This document shows, piece by piece, positions 9,307 to 17,831 of a stretch of 64,000 bases of DNA. The stretch lies in assembly GCF_010686685.1 (NCBI RefSeq), contig NZ_JAAGWD010000002.1, forward strand, positions 434,001 to 498,000, given 5' to 3'. A program made the position numbers and the translations under genes. How positions within the stretch are numbered: position 1 is the first letter of the stretch; each line of letters begins with the position of its first letter. The notes beneath the pieces are model-generated. The model saw only the letters and a list, made by a program, of their open reading frames with translations, had not been told where the DNA came from and searched no databases. Origin of the DNA: Pontibacter burrus (GTDB taxonomy: Bacteria > Bacteroidota > Bacteroidia > Cytophagales > Hymenobacteraceae).

Positions 9307-10116
9307 ATGAAAAATAAGGGCCATCTGTTGCTCTGGATCGTCGGCTTCCTGCTGCTCGATCTGTACTTCAATCTCATTCCAAGACTAATTACCCTGGATG
9401 TGTTGCCCTGGCTGGCCTATGCCTTCGGGTTTTATGCCGTGGCGCACCTGTTTGCCAGGTATGTTTTAAAGCTGAAAGGAGTAACCGATTTTGGCTTGCA
9501 GCTACATAAAGGCTGGTTTAAGTTTCTGATGCTCGGCTTTGTAATTGGTTTATTGAACTGGTGTGTGAAGTACCTGGCATTTTACCAGATGGGTAAGTTT
9601 GAGGTAACCGGCATGATGGAGACTGGTTACATCGTACCTATGTTAGCGCAGGCGTTGGTTGGCATGTTGCTGGCCTCAGCGATGAATGATGTGATCTGCA
9701 GAGGGTACTGGTTGCCTTATTTCAGGAGAAACAACCTGATGGCTTTTTACATCCTTTTCACAACTATAGTTTATGCGCTGGACGACTCCTGGAACGAAGG
9801 CATAACTATAACCAATTTCATTTTCTCGGCAGTATTAGGTATTTCGTTAGCTTATACGGTAGTAAAGACCGGAGCAATCTGGATGGCAATTGGCATACAC
9901 TGGGGTGCTAACATGATGTACCGGGCCATGTTCGGCTTTAACGGGCAGGGCATGTGGCAGGTAAATCAGTTACAGGATGGTGTGGTGTACGAATGGGTAA
10001 GCATTGGTATTACAGCACTGATTTTCCCGGTAGTTTACCTGCTGCTCCGGAACAAAAAGCCGGCACAAGCCCCGGCTGATTTGCAATTAAAACCCTCCAC
10101 CGGAGTAGCTGTTTAA
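9307..10116 (+). CDS. CPBP-like integral membrane protein with altered active site
   Basis: The 269-residue protein has about seven or eight hydrophobic helices. It resembles the CPBP (Abi/Rce1-like) intramembrane protease family. The third family motif is visible as HWGAN near residues 197-203. The first motif, normally EExxxRG, reads NDVICRG near 127-133, so both catalytic glutamates are replaced. The region of the second motif reads ALDDSW rather than FxxxH. It may therefore be an inactive scaffold or a divergent member. A TACATTTG box (9274-9281) resembles the Bacteroidota -7 element. The next gene follows after 20 bases and is probably co-transcribed. Confidence 0.65.
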   Translation: MKNKGHLLLWIVGFLLLDLYFNLIPRLITLDVLPWLAYAFGFYAVAHLFARYVLKLKGVTDFGLQLHKGWFKFLMLGFVIGLLNWCVKYLAFYQMGKFEVTGMMETGYIVPMLAQALVGMLLASAMNDVICRGYWLPYFRRNNLMAFYILFTTIVYALDDSWNEGITITNFIFSAVLGISLAYTVVKTGAIWMAIGIHWGANMMYRAMFGFNGQGMWQVNQLQDGVVYEWVSIGITALIFPVVYLLLRNKKPAQAPADLQLKPSTGVAV

Positions 10117-10136
10117 CACGGACTAAACTATAGACA

Positions 10137-10439
10137 ATGAACCTGGGTAAACGCAAAGCAGTGCTGAAACTGGTAGATGACGCGCACGCAAAACTAGAGT
10201 CTTTCTACCCGGAAGAAGCTGTGTACAAAAACACGCCCGAGTGGATCGAAAAGCGACGTTTGCTCTTAGCCGATCTGGCTTTGCATCTGGCTCAGGACGC
10301 GCTGAAAGGAGAAACGATAAACCAGGAAAAGCTGAAACACCACCTGTTTGCCATACTCAAGATAAGCAAAGAATTCTTTCCGGAAGAGAACTATGGAGAA
10401 GCTGCTCTTCAGCTTGATAAGCCGGTTGAAATACGATAA
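10137..10439 (+). CDS. Hypothetical protein, 100 residues
   Basis: I do not recognise this protein. It is charged, mostly helical in appearance, with no signal peptide, membrane segment or cysteine. Heptad-like leucines run through RRLLLADLALHLAQDAL. The start is an ATG 20 bases after the CPBP-like gene, just behind an AACTATAG motif, which suggests co-transcription. The stop codon is directly followed by CTATAGTT, so the full palindrome at 10438-10447 straddles it. Confidence 0.6.
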   Translation: MNLGKRKAVLKLVDDAHAKLESFYPEEAVYKNTPEWIEKRRLLLADLALHLAQDALKGETINQEKLKHHLFAILKISKEFFPEENYGEAALQLDKPVEIR

Positions 10440-10450
10440 CTATAGTTTGA

Positions 10451-11578
10451 TCAGATCAGGGTTAGCAGATAACCCAGCAAAGCACCGCCTATTACAATCA
10501 GCGCACTGTTTACTTTCCGGAAACCAAAGGTGATGGCAATGCTGAGGATGACAATAACTATAGTTCGCCAATCAGTTATAGTATCGCGGCCCATTTCCAC
10601 ACAAACAGCAACTATAACGGCCACCGAAGCTACATTTACCGCATCCAGGAATGCAGCCATCAGTGCGGAGTTTCGCATGTACTTTACAATGGGCTTGAGA
10701 AAGGCTACAAATACAAACGATGGCAGAAAGATACCTATAGTTGCCACTGCCGCACCAGTCCATCCATTTAACTGGTAGCCCACAAACGTAACCGACGAGA
10801 AGACCGGCCCCGGCGTAAACTGCCCTACCGCAATGGCATCTATCAATTGCTGTCTCGTCAACAGGCCGGTTGCTACCAGTTCAGTATCCAGGAATGCGAA
10901 AAGCACATAACCGCTGCCGTAAAGTATTGCGCCAATCTTCAGAAAAATCAGGAAAAGCTTGGTATTGCTTACCGCCTGTAGCACAGTGCCAGTAGCCTGA
11001 ACAAGAGAGAGAAGTGAAAAACTATGGACTGGTACCGATCTGTTTTTATTCCGGATATAGGCCACCGCCAATGCCACAAAACCTGCTCCGAACATGACAT
11101 AGATTTCGCTTACGCCAACTATAGCCAGTGCCAGGGCTACTGCTCCAATCACACCCAGCCAAACCGACTTCAGCGATTTCTTAGCCAGCGGAAAAACGGC
11201 GGCTAGTATAATGGCAATAATGGCAGGTTTAATGCCGTAGAGACAAGGCTGTAGTTGTGGTAGCTGCCCATAGGTTTTGTAGAGCCAGGCAAAACAGCCG
11301 GTTATAAAAACAGCCGGAAGGATGAAGCAAAGACCAGCCACCAGCAAACCCCTCCATCCAGCACGGTCGTAACCAATATGGATGGCCAGTTCGGTGCTGT
11401 TAGGGCCAGGGATCAGGTTAGTAGCGCCGATCAGGTCCAGGAAGTGCTGCTCGCTCATCCATTTTCGTTTCACCACCACTTCATCCTGCATCATGGCAAT
11501 ATGTGCGGCAGGTCCGCCAAAGGCTATAAAACCCAGCTTCAGGAAAAGCTTTGTAAGCTCTCTTAATTCTGTGCTCAT
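10451..11578 (-). CDS. chrA: Chromate efflux transporter
   Basis: ChrA is an inner-membrane transporter of the CHR family; characterised members export chromate driven by the proton gradient. The 375-residue protein shows the two homologous halves typical of long-chain ChrA. Each opens with a FGGPAAH- or YGSGYVLFAFL-like segment and carries a PGP motif (NLIPGPNSTE in the N half, FTPGPVFSS in the C half). About ten hydrophobic segments are visible. It lies 5 bases downstream of a sulfurtransferase gene on the same strand. Some CHR proteins have other or unknown substrates, so chromate is a family-level prediction. Confidence 0.88.
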   Translation of the reverse strand: MSTELRELTKLFLKLGFIAFGGPAAHIAMMQDEVVVKRKWMSEQHFLDLIGATNLIPGPNSTELAIHIGYDRAGWRGLLVAGLCFILPAVFITGCFAWLYKTYGQLPQLQPCLYGIKPAIIAIILAAVFPLAKKSLKSVWLGVIGAVALALAIVGVSEIYVMFGAGFVALAVAYIRNKNRSVPVHSFSLLSLVQATGTVLQAVSNTKLFLIFLKIGAILYGSGYVLFAFLDTELVATGLLTRQQLIDAIAVGQFTPGPVFSSVTFVGYQLNGWTGAAVATIGIFLPSFVFVAFLKPIVKYMRNSALMAAFLDAVNVASVAVIVAVCVEMGRDTITDWRTIVIVILSIAITFGFRKVNSALIVIGGALLGYLLTLI

Positions 11579-11583
11579 TTAAA

Positions 11584-12423
11584 CTATTGTTCGGTAGCTA
11601 TTGGCCTGTCATTTCGCGACCATTCGCTCCAGGAGCCTACGTATAATTTGGGAATGCCCAGCCCGGCCTGCTCCATAGCAACTATAGTATGGCAGGCTGT
11701 AACCCCGGAGCCACAATGCACGATCACATCAGCAGCGGTGCGGTTGCCAAATGCCTGTTTATAGTTGTGTTTCAGGACTTCGGAAGGCAGAAAAGTACCG
11801 TCAGCTGCAAGATTTCCTGCAAACGGGATGTTAACCGCACCCGGAATATGGCCGGCAACAAGATCTATTGGTTCGGTTTCGCCACGGTAGCGGGTTGCCT
11901 CGCGCACATCAATCACCAGAGCATCGGGGCTCTGAGCGGCCTGCGCTACTTCGACTATAGTTGCGATAGGTAATTGCCAGGTGGTATGCGGATAAGGCGG
12001 TTGTTTTATAGTTTCTTCTGAACCTGAGTTTACAGGTATGCCGATAGCCAGTGCAGCAGCATAGCCACCATCCAGCACCTGCACTTTTGTGTGGCCCATA
12101 GCTCGCAGCATCCACCAGAATCGCGCAGCAGCATTAGCCCCATTTTTATCATCATACACCACCACATGGCTCTCCGGAATTATGCCTAGCTCGCCGACCA
12201 GCTTCGCAAACTCACTGATATCTGGCAACGGATGACGACCACCAATGGCGGGGTTTGTTGTTTTTTGCGCTAAGTCAGCATCCAGATCAACAAAAAGTGC
12301 TCCGGCCAGGTGTTCCGAACTATAGTTTTGTCTTGCCTGAGGGCCAGTTCGGGCATCAATCAGTATTAACTTCGCGTCTGAAAAGATAGTGGCCAGTTCC
12401 TGAGGTTTGATTAATGGGAGCAT
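11584..12423 (-). CDS. Two-domain sulfurtransferase (rhodanese / 3-mercaptopyruvate type)
   Basis: The 279-residue protein has two rhodanese domains: an inactive N-terminal one (about 1-135) and a catalytic C-terminal one (about 150-279). The active-site loop reads CGSGVTA near residue 236, which is the SseA/MST-type loop, rather than the CRKGVTA loop of thiosulfate-specific rhodaneses. The DARTGPQARQ and DVREATRYRGE segments are the usual CH2-type motifs. It would transfer sulfane sulfur in the cytoplasm. It forms a two-gene unit with chrA downstream. Confidence 0.88.
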   Translation of the reverse strand: MLPLIKPQELATIFSDAKLILIDARTGPQARQNYSSEHLAGALFVDLDADLAQKTTNPAIGGRHPLPDISEFAKLVGELGIIPESHVVVYDDKNGANAAARFWWMLRAMGHTKVQVLDGGYAAALAIGIPVNSGSEETIKQPPYPHTTWQLPIATIVEVAQAAQSPDALVIDVREATRYRGETEPIDLVAGHIPGAVNIPFAGNLAADGTFLPSEVLKHNYKQAFGNRTAADVIVHCGSGVTACHTIVAMEQAGLGIPKLYVGSWSEWSRNDRPIATEQ

Positions 12424-12479
12424 TGGCTATAATTAAACAGTGAGTTGTATTTGATACCTTAAAACAGATGTGATCATTT

Positions 12480-13082
12480 TTATCTCAGAAATGGGATAGA
12501 AAGGAAGTAGCTACTTTTCAGCCCTTTTCGGGTTCTCATTACATTAAAAAATATTAAACCTGTACTATATAAGTAGAGCAAGGTAATAACCAATGCTTCT
12601 ATGGTAAATATGCTGATCAGATTTGCTAAAATATTGATCGCCGATATATCGAATGTAATATAGCTGCCTTTGTTAAGAATAAAGGTTAACGTATAGAGCA
12701 CAAGCGCAAAAGTTAGCTGATAGTTAAGTAGCTTTTTCCCGGAATCATTCACTAGTATGATCTTGTCTTTCTTCAGAATCCAGACTAACAATGGCATAAT
12801 AATCCCCAGCATTGGGTGAAAAATGAGAGCTAAACCTGTCAGATGTAATACAGTCAGGTACCCTTTGTCATCTACCGGAGCCCATTCCAGAATATCATCC
12901 GGAGTGACACTTAACGCAGCTGTTAATTTCCTTAAAGAATCTCCGTGTGGTACGGTTTCGCCTTTCTCAATTCGTTGCACAGTCCGCAAACTTAACATCG
13001 ACTCTTCGGCTAATTGCTCCTGCGTAAAGCCCTTTCTTTTTCTGAGCACCCTGACCTTTGCTGCTAAATCTTCTCTGTTCAT
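12480..13082 (-). CDS. XRE-family HTH regulator fused to a DUF4870-like membrane domain
   Basis: Residues 5-60 form a helix-turn-helix of the XRE type (AAKVRVLRKRKGFTQEQLAE, then LSLRTVQRIEKGE). After a short linker the protein continues with about four hydrophobic helices (about 75-190). The segment HPMLGIIMPLLVWILKKDK, followed by a GKKLLNYQLTFAL stretch, matches the DUF4870 (Tic20-like) pattern. The product is therefore a membrane-tethered DNA-binding protein. What it senses or controls is not visible. It stands alone, with 56-bp and 147-bp spacers on either side. Confidence 0.8.
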   Translation of the reverse strand: MNREDLAAKVRVLRKRKGFTQEQLAEESMLSLRTVQRIEKGETVPHGDSLRKLTAALSVTPDDILEWAPVDDKGYLTVLHLTGLALIFHPMLGIIMPLLVWILKKDKIILVNDSGKKLLNYQLTFALVLYTLTFILNKGSYITFDISAINILANLISIFTIEALVITLLYLYSTGLIFFNVMRTRKGLKSSYFLSIPFLR

Positions 13083-13229
13083 TTGTATCTCAATAAAGTT
13101 CAGCAGTAAAGATGACTAATAGTTTGTGTTGCTCTTGCGACACCTGTGCGACATGTTTATGCCAGTTCTGCCAAATCACTTTATTTACTTAAACTATAGG
13201 TTGTATGGTAACCGACATTAAACAAGTTC

Positions 13230-14063
13230 TCAGTTGTTTTCCAGATAATCACCATTCTTAAGTTCCTGGCTTTTGTATCCTCCTAAAAACTCAAAAGGTA
13301 CTGATTTTAAACCATCATTTGTATTTGCCGGTACCAAACAGTTGAAGTGTAAGTGCGGCGCATTTGTTTGCCCGGTATTACCAGATAAAGCGATGGGTTG
13401 ACCGCTCTCTATTATATCACCTATTTTTACCAGGCTCCCTTTGTAAACAAGGTGCACATACTGTGTAAATAGCCCGGAATTAGGTTCGTAAATGGTTATG
13501 TAGTTTGCATAAGGTTTCCATTCAGCTCCGGTGCCTCCCAGTTTATAGTCATCTATCACGCCCACCACAAACCCCCTGGTGGCAGCGCAAATGGTATCGT
13601 TAACAGCCATGTCAAAATCAACGGCATACCTGGCCCAGTCGCTGTTATGCGTATAGTTTGTGTTATTGGCTTGTATAACTCGGTACGCTTTGTTTTTAGG
13701 GAATGGTAATGCAAGTGCAATGGGTTTAATTTCCTTAGAAGTATCACCCAGGCGTGACGCAAAGGAAATGCTATAGTTGGTGTTACCAGCGACAGGGAAA
13801 TACAACACAGTATCCTGTTGAGCTTTTATTACCACCGGATTGATCGCATCAAACACAGTTTGCATTTCCTTGTCCGGGCTCTTAACCCAGACCCTTAGAG
13901 GGCAATGCAGTGGGTTTTGAAGGTTGATTTGTAACTGGTTATTTTCTGTTTTATAAGATTTGTAATAGGAGTATTGGGTATGCACCACAGCAGGCAGTTT
14001 CCGGGTTTGGCAACCTGAAAAGCTAACGGTAACTAAAAGAAGTAACAGGAACAGTTTCTGCAT
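13230..14063 (-). CDS. M23 family metallopeptidase lipoprotein
   Basis: The first 18 residues form a lipoprotein signal with lipobox FSGC (Cys18). The C-terminal half is a LytM/M23 domain: a YAVDFD segment near residue 150 holds the zinc-ligand aspartate, and the HLHF motif (about 237-240) gives the final zinc ligand and catalytic histidine. The usual HxxxD spacing is altered. The only nearby histidine is ten residues before the aspartate (THNSDWARYAVDFD), as in the RYAVDF subgroup of M23. It probably cleaves peptidoglycan cross-links or another envelope peptide. The YhcH gene lies 35 bases upstream on the same strand. Confidence 0.85.
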   Translation of the reverse strand: MQKLFLLLLLVTVSFSGCQTRKLPAVVHTQYSYYKSYKTENNQLQINLQNPLHCPLRVWVKSPDKEMQTVFDAINPVVIKAQQDTVLYFPVAGNTNYSISFASRLGDTSKEIKPIALALPFPKNKAYRVIQANNTNYTHNSDWARYAVDFDMAVNDTICAATRGFVVGVIDDYKLGGTGAEWKPYANYITIYEPNSGLFTQYVHLVYKGSLVKIGDIIESGQPIALSGNTGQTNAPHLHFNCLVPANTNDGLKSVPFEFLGGYKSQELKNGDYLENN

Positions 14064-14098
14064 GCTGTACTAACTAAGCGCTGGGAATACAACCATAG

Positions 14099-14554
14099 CT
14101 AAGCCTCTACCGCGATCTTCAATACCACCTTTCTCACTATACGCTCCCCTGTAACCATAGCAGCATGTGCATCATCCGGGTAAAAAATGGTGAAAGAACC
14201 GGCGGGCACATCAAACCAGTTTTCGGTCTTGTCGGGGAAAAAAGCAGCTTCTCGTTCTTCGTTGTAAGGGTCGTTGGGCTCGTCACAAAGGGCCAGGTCT
14301 TTCCAGCCCATGTGGTCGGTGCCCGAGATTACGTACTGTATGTCGATGTACTTGCGGTGCACTTCCAGTTTATATTTGTCTTTGGTTACACCGGCCGCTT
14401 CCGAAACAATCGCGAACAGTATTTTGCCTTCAATTTCGTGAACGCCGGTGGTTATAGTTGCCAGGTCGGTTTCCTGTAAGAATTTAAACGCCTGCGCAAA
14501 AAGTGGGTGCATGCAAACGTAACGGTCGGCATTGGCAAGTTTATCGAGAACCAT
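14099..14554 (-). CDS. YhcH/YjgK/YiaL family protein (DUF386)
   Basis: The 151-residue cupin-fold protein belongs to the YhcH/EbgC group, some of which act on or open sugar anomers (sialic acid or galactose pathways). The family core is visible: EVHRKYIDIQYVISG near the middle, then the FFPD and YPDDAHAA segments whose histidine and acidic residues build the metal site. No sugar catabolism genes are next to it, so the substrate is unknown. Confidence 0.85.
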   Translation of the reverse strand: MVLDKLANADRYVCMHPLFAQAFKFLQETDLATITTGVHEIEGKILFAIVSEAAGVTKDKYKLEVHRKYIDIQYVISGTDHMGWKDLALCDEPNDPYNEEREAAFFPDKTENWFDVPAGSFTIFYPDDAHAAMVTGERIVRKVVLKIAVEA

Positions 14555-14759
14555 TTATAGTTAGAAAGTTAAAAAGTTTGGAAGTTTGAAAGTTAATAAT
14601 TTGACTTTGTGACAAAGGACAAAAGATTCATTCGGCTAAAACTTAAAGTCCTATGTCCTTTGTCAAAATTTCCTTTGTCATAATCGCATTCCATCGAACG
14701 AAACACCCGTTTATACTTGTTATAAAATGCTAAATTTGCCTTAAATTAAGAGATATCCA
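14555..14759. repeat. Spacer of low-complexity and inverted repeats with a -7-like box
   Basis: The left part is a degenerate tract of GTTAGAAAG and GTTTGGAAG units (14560-14600). The middle has complementary arms, GACAAAGGACA and TGTCCTTTGTC. TAAATTTG at 14731-14738 resembles the -7 promoter element and lies 22 bases before the mutS2 start; no -33 box is clear. Confidence 0.45.
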
Positions 14760-17147
14760 TTGATCTATCCAGAAAATTTTGAAATAAAGATCGGGTTTGC
14801 GCAAGTGCGTGAAATGCTGGCTGAGCTTTGCTTAAGTCCGCTGGGCTGCCAGTTCGTAAACCGCATGCAGTTTCTGAACCGCCACGACCTGGTGCAGCGA
14901 CTGTTACAACAAACCAACGAATTTAAACAACTGCTGGAGTCCGATGCCGAGATTCCGCTGAGCCATTATTTTGACGTAACGGCGGCGCTCGACAGAGCCG
15001 CCATTCCGGGCACGTTCCTGGATGTGGTGCAGTTCTTCGAGATAAAAATGTCGTTGCGTACCATCCGCGATTCGCAGCGCTTTATTTCGGGCACCGAAGA
15101 AGGAAAATTTGAAGCCTTAAAAGCCCTTGGTGCCGATGTAATCGTAGAGAGAACACTCATTGCTGCGTTGGATAAAGTGGTAGATGATGCCGGCGCCGTG
15201 CGCGACGATGCTACACCAGAACTACAACGCCTGAAACGCGATCTGATTTCGCAGCAGGGTGCCCTTCGTAAAACGATAAGCTCCATCATCCGCCACGCCA
15301 AAAACGAAGGCTGGACACCCGATGATGCAGAGCCAACTATACGCGGCGGTCGTTTGGTAATTCCTGTTATTGCCGAGCACAAACGCAGGGTAAAAGGTCT
15401 GATCCACGATGAGTCGAACACCGGGCAGACAGTTTACATCGAACCGGAATCTATTTTTGGGCTGAACAACGACATCAAAGACCTGGAGAACGCTTATCAC
15501 CGCGAGCTGATCCGTATTCTGACAGGCCTGACCAATACGCTGCGCCATCACATTCCGGAGCTGCGCAAGGCCTACCAGTATTTAGGGTTGCTGGACTTTA
15601 TCCGTGCCAAAGCAGCTTTTGCGCGTCGCGTAGAGGCTACCATGCCAACGCTGCACAAGCATCCACATATCGCCTGGAAACAAGCTGTGCACCCATTACT
15701 TTACTTGTCGCACCGCCAGCTGGGTAAACCTACTGTGCCCATGGATTTAGAGTTGAACCGCGACCAGCGTATTCTTCTGATATCAGGACCAAACGCCGGC
15801 GGTAAATCGGTAAGCCTAAAAACGGTAGGCCTGGTGCAATATATGCTGCAAACGGGTATGCTGATTCCGGTAGAAGATGGCTCCGAAGCGGGTATTTTCC
15901 ACGACATCTTTATCGACATCGGGGATGAGCAATCGATAGAGAACGACCTGAGTACCTATAGTTCGCACCTGACCAACATGAAGAAATTTGTGACGGTAGC
16001 GGACAGCAAAAGCCTGGTGCTGATAGATGAATTTGGAACAGGTACTGAGCCGGTATTAGGCGGCGCAATTGCCGAAGCCGTGCTACAGACGCTTAACAAC
16101 AGCAAAGTGTATGGTGTGATAACGACACACTATACCAACCTGAAAAACTTTGCCGAGAAAACGCCTGGCATTGTAAACGGAGCCATGCGCTACGACCATA
16201 AAAACCTGGCACCACTTTACCAGCTCGAGATCGGGAAACCAGGTTCGTCTTTTGCCATTGAGATTGCCCGTAAAATTGGTTTGCCGAAAGCTATAGTTGA
16301 CAAAGCCAGCAGCCTGGTTGGTAAAGACAAAATTCGCTACGACCGCTTGCTGGAAGAACTCGAAACCGAAAAGCAGGAACTGGAAAAGAAACTGGCCGAA
16401 GCAACCAAACTGGAGCAGAAGCTGAAGCGCAATGTAAAAGAGTACAACGACCTGAAAAACTTCCTGGAGGAGAGCAAGCAGGATGTGATGCGCGAAGCCA
16501 AAGGCAAAGCGAAGCTGCTGTTAAAAGATGCCAACCAGAAAATAGAAGCAACCATACAGCAGATCAAACAAAGCCAGGCCGAGAAAGAGAAAACCAAAGA
16601 AGCCCGCCGTGAGCTGGAAACCTTTGCCAACGAGCAGGTGCGTAAAGAAGAACCGCGCCCGGCACATAAACGCATTGCAACAGGCGGCCCATTAAAAGAA
16701 GGCGACACTGTGGCGTTGGTTGGTCAGGACTCGGTAGGGCAGATTGTAAGTATAAAGGGCAAAACAGCTGAAGTACTTTTCGGTGGCCTTAAAACTATAG
16801 TTAAAATCGGAAACCTGGAGCGTGCCGAGGCCCAGACCAAAAAGCAGAAGAAAGCCGAAGAAGGCTATACCCGTGGCATGAACATTACGCAGCGCATGGC
16901 TGATTTCGGAAGCACGTTGGATGTTCGCGGAGAGTATGCTGAAGATGCGCTGACCAAAGTAATGAATTTCACTGACGAAGCCATTATGCTGGGCATCCCG
17001 GAAATCAAGATCATACACGGCCGCGGCAACGGTATTTTGCGCCAAGTAGTGCGCGATTACCTGTACTCTGTGCCGGAAGTAGCCAGCCTGGGCAGCGAAG
17101 CCGAAGAACGCGGCGGCGATGGTGCAACACTAGCTGTTCTGAAATAG
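14760..17147 (+). CDS. mutS2: MutS2 family ATPase/endonuclease with Smr domain
   Basis: The 795-residue protein is a MutS2, known for suppressing recombination and, in some bacteria, rescuing collided ribosomes. The ATPase part has a Walker A GPNAGGKS near 343-350 and a Walker B LVLIDEFGTGTEP near 419-431. A long charged coiled coil follows (about 515-625). The C-terminal Smr nuclease domain (about 718-795) has LDVRGEYAEDAL and the HGRGNGILR motif. The start is a TTG: no ATG or GTG precedes the conserved MIYPENFE start, and an in-frame TAA lies five codons upstream. The stop is followed by a strong hairpin. Confidence 0.93.
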   Translation: MIYPENFEIKIGFAQVREMLAELCLSPLGCQFVNRMQFLNRHDLVQRLLQQTNEFKQLLESDAEIPLSHYFDVTAALDRAAIPGTFLDVVQFFEIKMSLRTIRDSQRFISGTEEGKFEALKALGADVIVERTLIAALDKVVDDAGAVRDDATPELQRLKRDLISQQGALRKTISSIIRHAKNEGWTPDDAEPTIRGGRLVIPVIAEHKRRVKGLIHDESNTGQTVYIEPESIFGLNNDIKDLENAYHRELIRILTGLTNTLRHHIPELRKAYQYLGLLDFIRAKAAFARRVEATMPTLHKHPHIAWKQAVHPLLYLSHRQLGKPTVPMDLELNRDQRILLISGPNAGGKSVSLKTVGLVQYMLQTGMLIPVEDGSEAGIFHDIFIDIGDEQSIENDLSTYSSHLTNMKKFVTVADSKSLVLIDEFGTGTEPVLGGAIAEAVLQTLNNSKVYGVITTHYTNLKNFAEKTPGIVNGAMRYDHKNLAPLYQLEIGKPGSSFAIEIARKIGLPKAIVDKASSLVGKDKIRYDRLLEELETEKQELEKKLAEATKLEQKLKRNVKEYNDLKNFLEESKQDVMREAKGKAKLLLKDANQKIEATIQQIKQSQAEKEKTKEARRELETFANEQVRKEEPRPAHKRIATGGPLKEGDTVALVGQDSVGQIVSIKGKTAEVLFGGLKTIVKIGNLERAEAQTKKQKKAEEGYTRGMNITQRMADFGSTLDVRGEYAEDALTKVMNFTDEAIMLGIPEIKIIHGRGNGILRQVVRDYLYSVPEVASLGSEAEERGGDGATLAVLK

Positions 17148-17155
17148 CAACTACA

Positions 17156-17211
17156 AACTATAGCATTAAAAAAGGCTCCCATCATCAGGAGCCTTTTTTA
17201 ATGCTATAGTT
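17156..17211. terminator. Bidirectional terminator: perfect 24-bp stem capped by AACTATAG
   Basis: Arms 17156-17179 and 17188-17211 are exact reverse complements with an 8-base loop. The design repeats the terminator after fabD: AACTATAG at the outer end, A-rich middle, AAAGGCTCC/GGAGCCTTT core. It serves mutS2 and the convergent lipoprotein gene, whose stop codon overlaps the right arm. Confidence 0.85.
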
Positions 17212-17674
17212 ATTCTTTCACAAACCGGAATTCTATTGCCTGGCCCGTTCCGGAAAAATCACCTTCCAGCCATAGTTCAGTTGCTGTAAGCCGGTTAACA
17301 GTTAGAATAATATCATCGTCATCATCACTGCTGTTATCGTCATCATCGGTTAAGGTAAGCTTTGTGCCATCACTTGATAAAGTCCAGCGGCCTGAGTCTG
17401 TATCGTTCGAATTATCGTCATCAACCAGTGTTCCTGTAAATGTACCGTCGGCTTTAAACACAATGTTGATGGTCGTTACGTCAACCCCGCCTGGTTTTGT
17501 AGCTGTAAGATCCACACCATTTACAAAGATTTTGTCGCCACGCCATGTTTTACCAACCAGCAACCCCTCGCGGTCAGGTGTCACATTATCGTTATCGTCG
17601 TCGTCATTGCAGCTAACCATAGTTACCATAAACAGGGCTGCAAACAAATAGCTGAGAAGCTGTAGTTTTTTCAT
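17210..17674 (-). CDS. Lipocalin-like lipoprotein with Asp-rich segments
   Basis: The 154-residue protein has a lipoprotein signal with Cys22 in VTMVSC, followed at once by an acidic stretch of Asp and Asn. The body has the layout of lipocalin-like Bacteroidota lipoproteins: LLVGKTWRGD at the start, INIVFKADGTFTGT and GRWTLSSDGTKLTLT in the middle, and a closing strand pair. Two further Asp/Ser-rich loops (about 85-92 and 112-121) could bind calcium, but that is inference. It probably sits on the outer membrane. The function is unknown. Confidence 0.75.
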   Translation of the reverse strand: MKKLQLLSYLFAALFMVTMVSCNDDDDNDNVTPDREGLLVGKTWRGDKIFVNGVDLTATKPGGVDVTTINIVFKADGTFTGTLVDDDNSNDTDSGRWTLSSDGTKLTLTDDDDNSSDDDDDIILTVNRLTATELWLEGDFSGTGQAIEFRFVKE

Positions 17675-17831
17675 AGTTCAAAATATAAAGTGATACACAT
17701 AGCAACTAAACGCTGAATTTTAGCCAACAGTATAATTTACCAGAGCCAGTATAGTTGCTGCGCAGGAAAAAATACGCCGCGCTACCTGAAATGTTCTACT
17801 AAATATCTGATGCCTTTGCGCGGACCCTTGG

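Noticed and set aside
12823..13119. 98-codon plus-strand frame opposite the XRE regulator
   Set aside because: Antisense shadow; the minus-strand helix-turn-helix is clear.
14966..15421. 151-codon minus-strand frame inside mutS2
   Set aside because: It is antisense to well-conserved MutS2 sequence, has Ser/Arg-rich shadow composition, and no domain pattern.
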